A stretch of DNA of 12,903 nt from assembly GCA_946482585.1 (NCBI GenBank), contig CAMLSI010000097.1, forward strand, positions 1-12,903, written 5' to 3'. The stretch's first letter is position 1; each line of letters starts with the position of its first letter. The notes under the pieces are model-generated. The model searched no databases and was not told the DNA's origin. It was given only the letters and a program-made list of their open reading frames with translations. Of the stretch, positions 6,973-12,903 are shown in pieces. Source of the DNA: an uncultured Lysobacteraceae bacterium (GTDB lineage: Bacteria; Pseudomonadota; Gammaproteobacteria; Xanthomonadales; Rhodanobacteraceae). A program made the translations under genes and the position numbers.

Positions 6973-7478
6973 CCGATCGCGAACGCTCGCAGGGCCTCGT
7001 CATCGGCAAGGTCGTCGAGGTCAAGGATCCCGAGCAGCTCGGCCGCATCCAGGTCAGCTATCCCTGGATGTCCGGCACCGAAGAGCGCTGGATACCGGTG
7101 ATCTCACCGATGGCCGGCGGCGGCCGCGGCGCCTTCTTCATGCCCGAGATCGACGACGAGGTCGCGATCGCGTTCGACCAGGGTATGTGGGATCACCCCT
7201 ACGTCATCGGATTCCTGTGGAACCCGCAGCAGACGCCGCCGTCGCCCGACGAGCGCCAGCGCATGATCCGGTCGAAGAACGGCCACACGATCCGCTTCGT
7301 CGATTCGACCGAAGTCGCCGGCAACAAGGGCGCGCTGATCGTCGAAGACGCGCACGGCAACCGCATCGTGATGACGAACGGCACGCTGACGATCCAGGCC
7401 GTCGGCGAGCTGCGCATCCTCGCGGCCGCCGTCAACATCATGGGTCGGCCGGTACGTCCGGTCGGGCCGCCGATCTGA
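6969..7478 (+). CDS. gpV/gp5-like spike protein (VgrG/Afp8 C-terminal half)
   Basis: A 169-residue baseplate assembly protein V, the membrane-piercing spike of the particle. Seen: an OB-fold with GLVIGKVVEVKDPEQLGRIQV-type strands at 9-29, WIPVISPMAGGGRGAFFMPE (41-60) and EVAIAFDQGMWDHPYVIGFLW (64-84), all strong gpV/VgrG hallmarks. A short repetitive beta-helix needle follows at about 101-157 (NGHTIRFVD, GALIVEDAHGNRIVMTNG, TIQAVGELRILAAAVNIMG). It ends in a short proline tail (GRPVRPVGPPI). The needle is much shorter than that of full VgrG proteins, as is common when the hub and spike are separate. No lysozyme domain is present. With the hub at 5690 it rebuilds a VgrG. A GTG-start gene follows after 10 bases. 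Family call very secure. Confidence 0.95.
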   Translation: MTDRERSQGLVIGKVVEVKDPEQLGRIQVSYPWMSGTEERWIPVISPMAGGGRGAFFMPEIDDEVAIAFDQGMWDHPYVIGFLWNPQQTPPSPDERQRMIRSKNGHTIRFVDSTEVAGNKGALIVEDAHGNRIVMTNGTLTIQAVGELRILAAAVNIMGRPVRPVGPPI

Positions 7479-7481
7479 GGG
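7477..7481 (+). promoter_or_regulatory. Ribosome site supporting the GTG start at 7489
   Basis: GAGGG overlaps the stop codon of the spike gene and ends 7 bases before the GTG at 7489. This spacing supports GTG as the true start of the next gene. Confidence 0.6.
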
Positions 7482-7488
7482 CCCCACC

Positions 7489-8256
7489 GTGCCGAACATC
7501 GACATCGCCCTGCCCGACGCGCTGCAGGAAGTGCTCAAGAAGCCGGTCTGCCTCGTGCTGCCGACGCCGGGCAAGGTCAAGATCACGCTGCCGAGCGGCC
7601 CGAAGTTCAGCGGCATCGCCGACGTCACCAAGCAGATTCCGGACGACTGCTCGCTGTCGTTCTCGCTCGTGCTGCAGCTCGCTCCGTTCCTCGCGAATCT
7701 CGACTGTCTGTTGAAAATCCTCAAGGTTCTGCAACCGCTGATCGAACTCGTCACGGCGCTCAAGGACGCCGATCCGGTCAAGATCCCCGAGGCCGCGAAG
7801 AAGCTCGGCGAAGCCGTGCCGCCGCTGATCAAGTGCATCACGGATTTCTTCGGCGCGATTCCCGCGTTCATCCGCGACCTGCTGTGCCTCATGATCAAAC
7901 TGCTGCGCTGCGTGATCGGCGGTTTGAAGAGCACGCTCGCAGTGATGAGCGGGCTCTCGCTGCAGATCACCTCGGCGCAGAGCGCCGGCAACACCGAACT
8001 GCTCGCGACGCTCGAATGCGCGCAGAAGAATGCGGCGGCGTCGGCGCAGGGAATGATGGTCGGCGTCGAACCGGTGCTGATGCTGCTCGCGCTGGCCGAA
8101 CCGCTGTTCGGCCTCGCCGGCGTCGACCCGATCACGACGCCGGCGCTCGGATCGCCCGAAGACCTCGCCAGCCTGAAATCGACGATCGACACCCTCGATC
8201 AGTTGGTCAAGACGCTGCAGCTCGTCGCCGATGCGCTCGGAGGCTGCAACGGATGA
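7489..8256 (+). CDS. Unrecognised helical, cysteine-rich protein next to the spike
   Basis: A 255-residue protein that I do not recognise. Seen: a short beta-like start with LPTPGKVKITLPSGPKF (24-40), then mostly hydrophobic or amphipathic helices at about 56-91, 111-160 and 187-211, and a charged amphipathic C-terminal helix (about 224-250). Eight cysteines are present (21, 54, 73, 116, 133, 141, 177 and 253), with no CxxC. No signal peptide is visible, and the hydrophobic helices carry Lys, Asp and Glu often enough that true membrane spans are doubtful. It is encoded between the spike and gp25, near where Afp-type loci put the PAAR tip gene, but it shows no PAAR repeat. It may be a spike-associated cap, an internal tube or hub factor, a chaperone or a membrane-active cargo. 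The GTG start has a GAGGG site 7 bases before it, and its stop overlaps the gp25 ATG, so it belongs to the structural operon. The gene is certain; the role is unknown. Confidence 0.85.
   Translation: MPNIDIALPDALQEVLKKPVCLVLPTPGKVKITLPSGPKFSGIADVTKQIPDDCSLSFSLVLQLAPFLANLDCLLKILKVLQPLIELVTALKDADPVKIPEAAKKLGEAVPPLIKCITDFFGAIPAFIRDLLCLMIKLLRCVIGGLKSTLAVMSGLSLQITSAQSAGNTELLATLECAQKNAAASAQGMMVGVEPVLMLLALAEPLFGLAGVDPITTPALGSPEDLASLKSTIDTLDQLVKTLQLVADALGGCNG
8239..8243 (+). promoter_or_regulatory. Ribosome site for gp25 gene
   Basis: GGAGG lies inside the end of the orphan gene, 9 bases before the ATG at 8253 that overlaps the orphan stop codon. It fixes the gp25 start and shows that gp25 can load ribosomes directly as well as by coupling. 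Confidence 0.65.
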
Positions 8257-8654
8257 ACCCGACACGCGCCTTCCTCGGCTCCGGCCTCAAGTTCCCGCTG
8301 CAGACGACGCCGCGCGGCACGCTCGCGACGTCGCGCGAAGAGCAGCGCATCGAGGAATCGATTTTCATCATCCTCGGCACGCGCCGCGGCGAACGGCTGA
8401 TGCAGCCGCAGTTCGGCTGTGCGATCCACGACCTCCTGTTCGCACCGAACAACAGCGCGACGCGCACTCGCGCGGTCGACGCCGTGCGGCGCGCGCTCGT
8501 CGCGCACGAGACGCGCATCGACGTCCTCAATGTCGCGGCGCAGACCGACGCGGCCGAACCGAGCCTGTTGCTGCTGCGCGTTGACTACCGCATCCGTGCG
8601 AACAACGCGATGGGCAACCTCGTCTACCCGTTCTACATCACGGAGGCCGCCTGA
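8253..8654 (+). CDS. gp25/GPW-like baseplate wedge protein (Afp9-like)
   Basis: A 133-residue member of the GPW/gp25 family, the small wedge protein at which the first sheath ring docks on the baseplate. Seen: the N-terminal FLGSGLKFPLQ (8-18), the diagnostic block EESIFIILGTRRGERLMQPQ (35-52) followed by FGC, then helix TRTRAVDAVRRALVAHETRI (70-89), and the closing strands SLLLLRVDYRIRANNAMGNL (104-123). The G-ERLM-P-FG block and the length are typical of the family. The ATG at 8253 overlaps the orphan gene stop (ATGA) and is preceded by GGAGG. The wedge gene follows 2 bases after its stop. It works with the gpJ-like protein to build the wedge. Confidence 0.95.
   Translation: MNPTRAFLGSGLKFPLQTTPRGTLATSREEQRIEESIFIILGTRRGERLMQPQFGCAIHDLLFAPNNSATRTRAVDAVRRALVAHETRIDVLNVAAQTDAAEPSLLLLRVDYRIRANNAMGNLVYPFYITEAA
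8642..8646 (+). promoter_or_regulatory. Ribosome site for gpJ-like wedge gene
   Basis: GGAGG within the last codons of gp25 lies 10 bases before the ATG at 8657, slightly long spacing but the only plausible site. It supports this start over later in-frame candidates. Confidence 0.55.
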
Positions 8655-8656
8655 CC

Positions 8657-10627
8657 ATGGCTCTGCGCGATCAGTACCCGGTCATCGACGACCGACGCTA
8701 CGCCGATCTCGTCGCCGAGGCGCGCACCCGCATCCCGCGCTACACGCCGGAGTGGACCGACCTCAACGAGAACGAGCCCGGCATGGCCATCGTCGAGCTG
8801 TTCGGCTGGATGACCGAACTCCTGACGTACCGGCTGGGCAAAGTGCCCAAGCTCAACTACCTGAAGTTCCTCGAGCTCGTCGGCATCGAACTGACGCCGG
8901 CCGCGCCGGCGACAGCCGAAGTCGTGTTGCCCATGCTGCCGACGTTCGCAGCCGGCTACACGATCGTGCCGTCGCGCACCCAGCTGTCGGCGCAGCCCGC
9001 CGGCACGGACGCGCCGGTCGTATTCGAGACCGAGCGCTCGCTGATCCTCCTTGCCGCGCAGCTCGACGCGGTGCAGATCGACACCGGCTTCGAAGTGCTC
9101 GACGCGAGCGCCGCGAACGCCGCGACCGATGTCGGCTTCCGGCCGTTCGGCTCGAACCCGCGCCCGGGCGCGGCGCTCATGCTCGGGTTCGACAGCGCGT
9201 TCGCGTTCCCGGCCGTCGCGATCGATCTCATGATCTGGATCCAGACGCGCGCCGCGCGCGGGCCGCTCGTGGCGCGCGCCGGCGACACGCCGCCGCCGCC
9301 CGTGACGCTGCAATGGGAATTCTGGGACGGCAAGGACTGGCGCGCGCTCGACGCGCAGCGCGACGACACCGCGGCGTTCAGCCGCAGCGGCCACGTCGTG
9401 CTCTCGGCGCCCCCGGCGAACGCGTTCGTCAAGACCGTGCGCGGCAAGATCGCGGCACCGCGCTACTGGCTGCGCGCGCGTCTCGTCGACGGTGCGTATC
9501 AGACCGCGCCCGAAGTCCTGGCCGTGCGCACGAACACCGCGACGGTGCGGCAGGCGCAAAGCGTCGACGCGGAAATCCTCGGCCGCAGCAACGGCCGCCC
9601 GGACCAGGTGTTCGCGGTCGCGAATGCTCCGGTCGTCGACGGTACCCTCGTCCTCGAAGTCGACGAAGGCGAAGGCTTCGTCGCCTGGAACGAGGCCGCC
9701 GATTTCTACGCGTCCGGACCCGACGACATCGTCTACGTCCTGAACCGCACGACCGGCGAAGTCCGCTTCGGCAACGGCCGCCAGGGCCGCATTCCGGTCG
9801 CGAACCCGGCGCGGCCGTCGAACATCGTCGCGCGGCGTTACCGCTTCGGCGGCGGTGCGGCCGGCAACGTCGGCGCGAATGCGATCGACACGCTGCGCGG
9901 CGGCATCGCCGGCGTCGACGCCGGCCGCGTGCGCAATCCGTTCCCGGCATTCGGCGGCTCGGACGAAGAATCGTTCGATGCGGTGACGCGCCGCGCCGCG
10001 GCATCGCTCAAGAGCAACGAGCGCGCCGTCACCGTCGGCGACTTCGAGCTGCACGCGATCGCCGCGGGCGGCATCGCGCGCGCGAAGGCGCTGCCGCTGC
10101 ATCATCCGCTGTTCGCGGGCATCGAGGTGCCCGGCGTCGTCAGCGTCATCGTCGTGCCGCTGCCGCGCGACGAGGCCGACCTCGCGCCGATGCCGACCGA
10201 CGGCACGCTGCGCCAGGTCTGCCGCTATCTCGACACGCGCCGTCTCGCGACGACGGAGTTGTACGTGATCGCGCCCCGCTACGTCGCGATCGTCGTCACC
10301 GCGACGCTGGTGTGCCGCGACGACGCCGATCTCGCGCAGGTGCGCACGCGCGCGCAGGCGTCGCTGCAGCGCTGGTTCCACGCGATCGACGGCGGAGACG
10401 ACAGCGGCCCCGACGCGCCCGGCTCCGGCTGGCCGTTCGGCGGCCCGGTGTATTTCTCCGTGCTGCTGCAGCGCCTGATGGTCGATGGCGTGCGCCGCGT
10501 CGAGAGCGCGACGTTCACCCTCGACGGCCGCGCGGTCGATCCGTGCCGCGACGGTGCGATACCGGCGAACGCACTGCTCGTCGGCGGCGCACACGCGATC
10601 AGCGTCGCGTACGAGGCGCGCACGTGA
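8657..10627 (+). CDS. gpJ-like baseplate wedge protein (Afp11-like)
   Basis: A 656-residue putative baseplate assembly protein of the eCIS gpJ / T4 gp6 group, the main component of the baseplate wedges, which drive sheath contraction. Seen: an N-terminal hallmark helix region with ENEPGMAIVELFGWMTELL (38-56), followed by YRLGKVPKLNYLKFLELVG (58-76); a central variable region; then EVRFGNGRQGRIPVANP (about 368-384) with the YRFGGGAAGNVG turn (about 395-406); NPFPAFGGSDEESFD (427-441) and a helix with VGDFELHAIAAGGIARAKAL (about 460-479), the gpJ core; and a C-terminal domain with YVAIVVTATLVCRDD (about 542-556). The middle block at about 120-360 carries WDGKDWRALD (near residue 222) and beta-rich sequence, possibly an embedded jelly-roll. 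The length is normal for eCIS homologues. The GTG of the next gene overlaps its stop (GTGA). Confidence 0.94.
   Translation: MALRDQYPVIDDRRYADLVAEARTRIPRYTPEWTDLNENEPGMAIVELFGWMTELLTYRLGKVPKLNYLKFLELVGIELTPAAPATAEVVLPMLPTFAAGYTIVPSRTQLSAQPAGTDAPVVFETERSLILLAAQLDAVQIDTGFEVLDASAANAATDVGFRPFGSNPRPGAALMLGFDSAFAFPAVAIDLMIWIQTRAARGPLVARAGDTPPPPVTLQWEFWDGKDWRALDAQRDDTAAFSRSGHVVLSAPPANAFVKTVRGKIAAPRYWLRARLVDGAYQTAPEVLAVRTNTATVRQAQSVDAEILGRSNGRPDQVFAVANAPVVDGTLVLEVDEGEGFVAWNEAADFYASGPDDIVYVLNRTTGEVRFGNGRQGRIPVANPARPSNIVARRYRFGGGAAGNVGANAIDTLRGGIAGVDAGRVRNPFPAFGGSDEESFDAVTRRAAASLKSNERAVTVGDFELHAIAAGGIARAKALPLHHPLFAGIEVPGVVSVIVVPLPRDEADLAPMPTDGTLRQVCRYLDTRRLATTELYVIAPRYVAIVVTATLVCRDDADLAQVRTRAQASLQRWFHAIDGGDDSGPDAPGSGWPFGGPVYFSVLLQRLMVDGVRRVESATFTLDGRAVDPCRDGAIPANALLVGGAHAISVAYEART
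10613..10616 (+). promoter_or_regulatory. Ribosome site supporting the GTG start at 10624
   Basis: GAGG inside the end of the wedge gene is 7 bases before the GTG at 10624, which overlaps the wedge stop (GTGA). This supports GTG as the true start of the gpI-like gene. Confidence 0.55.
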
Positions 10628-12792
10628 ACGCCGCGTTCCTGCCCCGGCCGCCGCAACCGCCGCACGATCCGCTGCGGCTGCGGCTCGACCGGCGTGCCGG
10701 CTGGCATACGGCGGTCGAGCCCGGCCTGATCAGCGGCGTCGAAGCAGCGCACGACGACGGCGCGCTGCGGCTCGTCGCGGCGCCCGGCAGCGGGCGCCTG
10801 CTCGCCGAGGCGAGCGGCAGTTTCGGCGGTCTAGTCTGGCCCGACCACCTCGCGCCGCTCGGCGACGGCCGCTTCGCGCTGCTCGACGCAGCGAGCGGTC
10901 GGCTGCGCCGCTGGGACGAATGCGGCTGTCGCTTCGAACCGTGGCCCTGCATCCGCGTCGGCGATCCGCGCGTGCCGGCGCAGGCCGGCGGCATCGCGCT
11001 CGCATGCGACCAACTGCTCGTCTGTGATCCCGCCGGACAACGCGTGATCGTGCTGCATCCGCAATCGGGCGCCGTCCGCGCCGTGTGGACATCGCCCCCG
11101 TCGCCACCGCTCGCGCAGCCGTGGACTCCGGTCGATGCGGTCGCGACCGGCCGGCGCATCGTGATCGCCGATCCGGCGAACGGCGGCCTGCACGTGCTCG
11201 CCGCGCGCGGCGCGCACCGCCATTTCGTCGGCGGGCTCGGCGCCGTGCGTTCGCTCGCGGTCGATGCGTCCGGCAACGTCTACGTGCGTCGCGACGGCGA
11301 AAGCACCGTCGCGCAGGTCGACCTCGCGACGGGAAACATCATCGCCACGTACCTGCGGCCGGCCGAAATCGCCGCGCGTTTCACGCGGCTGCCCGTCGTC
11401 ATACGCGCCGACGGTTCGGCCGATCTGTCGCACTGCTGCGCCGGCGGCGCGAGCGCCGTCGTCGACGTGCACGGCGACCCGATCGCCGCGCCGCCGCCCG
11501 ACGCCGCCGAAACGTACGTGCTCGAAGGCACGTGGACGAGCGCGCCGCTCGACAGCGAGATCGCGCACTGCACGTGGGACCGCGTCGACGTGTGCGCGAG
11601 CGTGCCCCCCGGCGCCACGATCGAGATCTGCGCGCTGACCGCCGAGCAAGTCGTCGCGCCGGACGTGCTCGCGTCGCTGACGCCCGAGGACTGGACCGCG
11701 ATCGGCTCGTGGCGCACCGCGCCGCGCGAAACGCCGGCGCGCGCAAGCCGCGACTGGATGCTGCGCTGCCCGCGCGGCCGCTACCTGTATCTGCGCTTCG
11801 CGCTGCGCGGCACCGGCAGCGAGACGCCGCGCATCGCCGCCGTCGAGATCGACTTCCCGCGCATCAGCCTGCGCCGCTACCTGCCGCAAGTGTTCGGTGC
11901 CGATCCGATCGCCGCGGAGTTCCTCGACCGCTGGCTCGCCGTGTTCGACCGCGAGTTCCGCGCGATCGAAAGTGTGATCGACGACCAGGCTGCATGGTTC
12001 GATCCGCTGTCGGCGCCGACCGGCGACCGCCGCTGCGACTTCCTCCGGTTCCTCGCGGACTGGGTCGGCGTCACGCTCGAACAGAGCTGGCCCGAAGCCC
12101 GCCGGCGCCGATTCCTCAAGGGTTTCGCGCGCGTGTTCCCGCGCCGCGGCACCGTCGCGGCGATCCGCGAAACGCTGTACCTGTTCCTCGGCCTCGAACG
12201 ATGGAGCGACTACGCGCCCACCCGCGCCGCGTGCGAACCCTGTGTCGCGCACGCACGGCCGGCATGGCGCGCGCCGCGCCTCGTGCTCGAGCTGTACCAG
12301 TGGCGCCGCGCGATGCTGCTCGGACACGCGCGCCTGTCGGACAAGGCGTTGCTGTGGGGCGAGCGCATCACCGGCCGCAGCCGCCTGTCGGACCCGGCCT
12401 CCGGCGACACCGGCGGCGCGCAGCTCGGCGTCACGGCGCTGGACACGAGCCTCGATCCCGAGCGCGACATTTTCCACACCTACGCACACCGCCTGTCCAT
12501 CTTCGTGCCGGCGGCGCGCGTGCGTACGCCGGCCGCGGCCGGCGCGCTCGACCGACTGATCGCCGCCGAGACGCCGGCACACGTCGCGGTGAAGCTGATC
12601 AAGGTCGAGCCGCGTTTTCGCATCGGCGTGCAGTCGGCGCTCGGGCTCGACGCGGTCATCGGCGTGCGCACGCGCGCGACCGCGCTCGATCTCGACGCGC
12701 TCGGCCGCGCGACCGTGCTCGGCGGCCGCGAGGACCACGGCCCCGCCTACCGCGCCGGCAACGCCCGGCTGGGCATGCAAACGATTCTGTGA
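10624..12792 (+). CDS. gpI-like baseplate tail protein (Afp12-like) with propeller-like and beta-sandwich-like N-terminal region
   Basis: A 722-residue protein. The C-terminal part, from about 414, is the recognisable eCIS phage tail protein domain (P2 gpI-like, Afp12 position): ISLRRYLPQVFGADPIAAEF (414-433), LDRWLAVFDREFRAIESVID (434-453), a conserved DFLRFLADWVGV segment, RRRFLKGFARVFPRRGTVAA, then ETLYLFLGLERW (about 515-530) and a C-terminus with a TVLGGRE motif and GNARLGMQTIL. Before it sits an extra region of about 410 residues. Residues 70-245 read like irregular propeller blades (GDGRFALLDAASGRLRRWD, ACDQLLVCDPAGQRVIVL, DASGNVYVRRDGESTVAQVD). Residues about 298-412 look like a beta-sandwich, ending PRIAAVEIDFPR. 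The protein is cysteine-rich (100, 102, 109, 128, 134, 271 and 272 among others). The core helps close the wedge; the N-terminal region may project outwards and contact fibres or targets (inferred). A GTG start is chosen from the stop overlap and a GAGG site. Confidence 0.9.
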   Translation: MNAAFLPRPPQPPHDPLRLRLDRRAGWHTAVEPGLISGVEAAHDDGALRLVAAPGSGRLLAEASGSFGGLVWPDHLAPLGDGRFALLDAASGRLRRWDECGCRFEPWPCIRVGDPRVPAQAGGIALACDQLLVCDPAGQRVIVLHPQSGAVRAVWTSPPSPPLAQPWTPVDAVATGRRIVIADPANGGLHVLAARGAHRHFVGGLGAVRSLAVDASGNVYVRRDGESTVAQVDLATGNIIATYLRPAEIAARFTRLPVVIRADGSADLSHCCAGGASAVVDVHGDPIAAPPPDAAETYVLEGTWTSAPLDSEIAHCTWDRVDVCASVPPGATIEICALTAEQVVAPDVLASLTPEDWTAIGSWRTAPRETPARASRDWMLRCPRGRYLYLRFALRGTGSETPRIAAVEIDFPRISLRRYLPQVFGADPIAAEFLDRWLAVFDREFRAIESVIDDQAAWFDPLSAPTGDRRCDFLRFLADWVGVTLEQSWPEARRRRFLKGFARVFPRRGTVAAIRETLYLFLGLERWSDYAPTRAACEPCVAHARPAWRAPRLVLELYQWRRAMLLGHARLSDKALLWGERITGRSRLSDPASGDTGGAQLGVTALDTSLDPERDIFHTYAHRLSIFVPAARVRTPAAAGALDRLIAAETPAHVAVKLIKVEPRFRIGVQSALGLDAVIGVRTRATALDLDALGRATVLGGREDHGPAYRAGNARLGMQTIL

Positions 12793-12795
12793 GGA
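12791..12795 (+). promoter_or_regulatory. Ribosome site deciding between two starts of the last gene
   Basis: GAGGA overlaps the stop of the gpI-like gene. It is only 1 base from the ATG at 12797 but 7 bases from the in-frame ATG at 12803, so the second ATG is the likelier start. Confidence 0.6.
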
Positions 12796-12802
12796 CATGA
12801 TC

Positions 12803-12903
12803 ATGCCTTCCTGCAACCATCCGTCCTGTACGCCGCACGCCTGCCCCGCCTGCGAAGCGACGACGCCGCTGCGCAACCACTACTTCTTCGGCAAGCTGAT
12901 GGA
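12803..12903 (+). CDS. Cysteine-rich eCIS protein, N-terminus only (3'-truncated by window edge)
   Basis: Only the first 33 residues and two extra bases are visible before the window ends. Seen: four cysteines at 4, 9, 14 and 17 (C-x4-C-x4-C-x2-C) with nearby histidines (6, 12 and 26), a pattern that could bind zinc, then LRNHYFFGKLM (23-33). An R-N-x-Y-F-F-G-K-L-type start is familiar from large conserved hypothetical proteins that follow the gpI-like gene in many eCIS loci; this recognition rests on recall, not on a search. Those proteins have unclear roles, with baseplate or fibre association proposed. The start at 12803 fits a GAGGA site 7 bases upstream better than the ATG at 12797, which would add only Met-Ile. 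It begins 10 bases after the previous stop and so belongs to the same operon. Confidence 0.7.
   Translation, partial: MPSCNHPSCTPHACPACEATTPLRNHYFFGKLM

Noticed and set aside
7489..8256. Orphan protein as a PAAR tip, tape measure or integral membrane protein
   Set aside because: No PAAR repeat pattern, too short and wrongly placed for a tape measure, and the hydrophobic helices carry charged residues at intervals unlike clean membrane spans. Left as unknown.
8633..10594. A 653-codon open frame on the minus strand, antisense to the gpJ-like gene
   Set aside because: Same cause: a compositional shadow with Arg/Ala/Asp-rich sequence and no recognisable domain, opposite an unambiguous wedge gene.
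8419..10623. Upstream extension of the gpI-like frame to 8419 (a 1457-codon ORF)
   Set aside because: The part before 10624 overlaps the gpJ-like gene in another frame and is Arg-rich with no homology. GTG 10624 has a ribosome site and the usual stop overlap.
12797..12799. ATG at 12797 as the start of the last gene
   Set aside because: It leaves only 1 base after the GAGGA site, while the in-frame ATG at 12803 has ideal spacing; it would add only two residues.
10831..12876. A 681-codon open frame on the minus strand, antisense to the gpI-like gene
   Set aside because: No domain or plausible start; the plus-strand frame has clear gpI-like motifs and operon overlaps.
1..12903. CRISPR arrays, tRNA/rRNA genes, insertion sequences, attachment sites, terminators and promoters
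   Set aside because: No spaced direct repeats, cloverleaf-like sequence, terminal inverted repeats with transposase, or hairpin-plus-T-run was seen; gaps between genes are about 40 bases at most.

Overview
The window is one uninterrupted, single-strand (+) run of structural genes from a phage-tail-like contractile injection system of the extracellular (eCIS / Afp-PVC-like) type. Gene order and protein hallmarks match the conserved core: sheath, tube, sheath, tube, a small Afp6-position protein, LysM baseplate protein, gpD-like hub, gpV-like spike, gp25, gpJ-like wedge and gpI-like tail protein. There are no capsid, portal, terminase, integrase or lysis genes, which favours a dedicated injection particle over a prophage, although both ends of the locus lie outside the window. 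The DNA is very GC-rich, with a strong preference for GCG, CGC, GAC, TCG and CTG codons throughout. That suggests a high-GC proteobacterium, perhaps of the Burkholderiales, but the host assignment is an inference from composition only.

Layout: 1-1783 is the 3' part of a large tail sheath gene whose start lies upstream. 1799-2248 is the main tube protein. 2248-4239 is a second, divergent sheath with a proline-rich CxxC insertion. 4236-4790 is a second tube-type protein. 4787-4993 is a 68-residue protein with a TTG start. 4990-5685 is a LysM baseplate/tube-adaptor protein. 5690-6931 (gpD-like hub) and 6969-7478 (gpV-like OB-fold spike) together make a VgrG/Afp8 equivalent split over two genes. 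7489-8256 is an unrecognised, helical, cysteine-rich protein lying next to the spike, where a PAAR tip might be expected. 8253-8654 is gp25, 8657-10627 the gpJ-like wedge, and 10624-12792 a gpI-like tail protein carrying a long propeller-like and beta-sandwich-like N-terminal region. From 12803 a cysteine-rich eCIS protein begins and runs off the end.

The genes are packed with 4-base or 1-base stop/start overlaps or gaps of a few to a few tens of bases, so they look like one transcript with translational coupling that yields the particle parts in ratio. No promoter, terminator, RNA gene, repeat array, insertion sequence or CRISPR was seen, and no intergenic stretch exceeds about 40 bases. The tape measure, AAA+ ATPase, sheath terminator, a recognisable PAAR tip and any toxin cargo are absent from the window and would be expected beyond its ends. 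The parts most worth a second look are the orphan protein at 7489-8256, the extended N-terminal region of the gpI-like protein, the proline/cysteine insertion in the second sheath, and the 14-codon relay ORF between the two spike genes.
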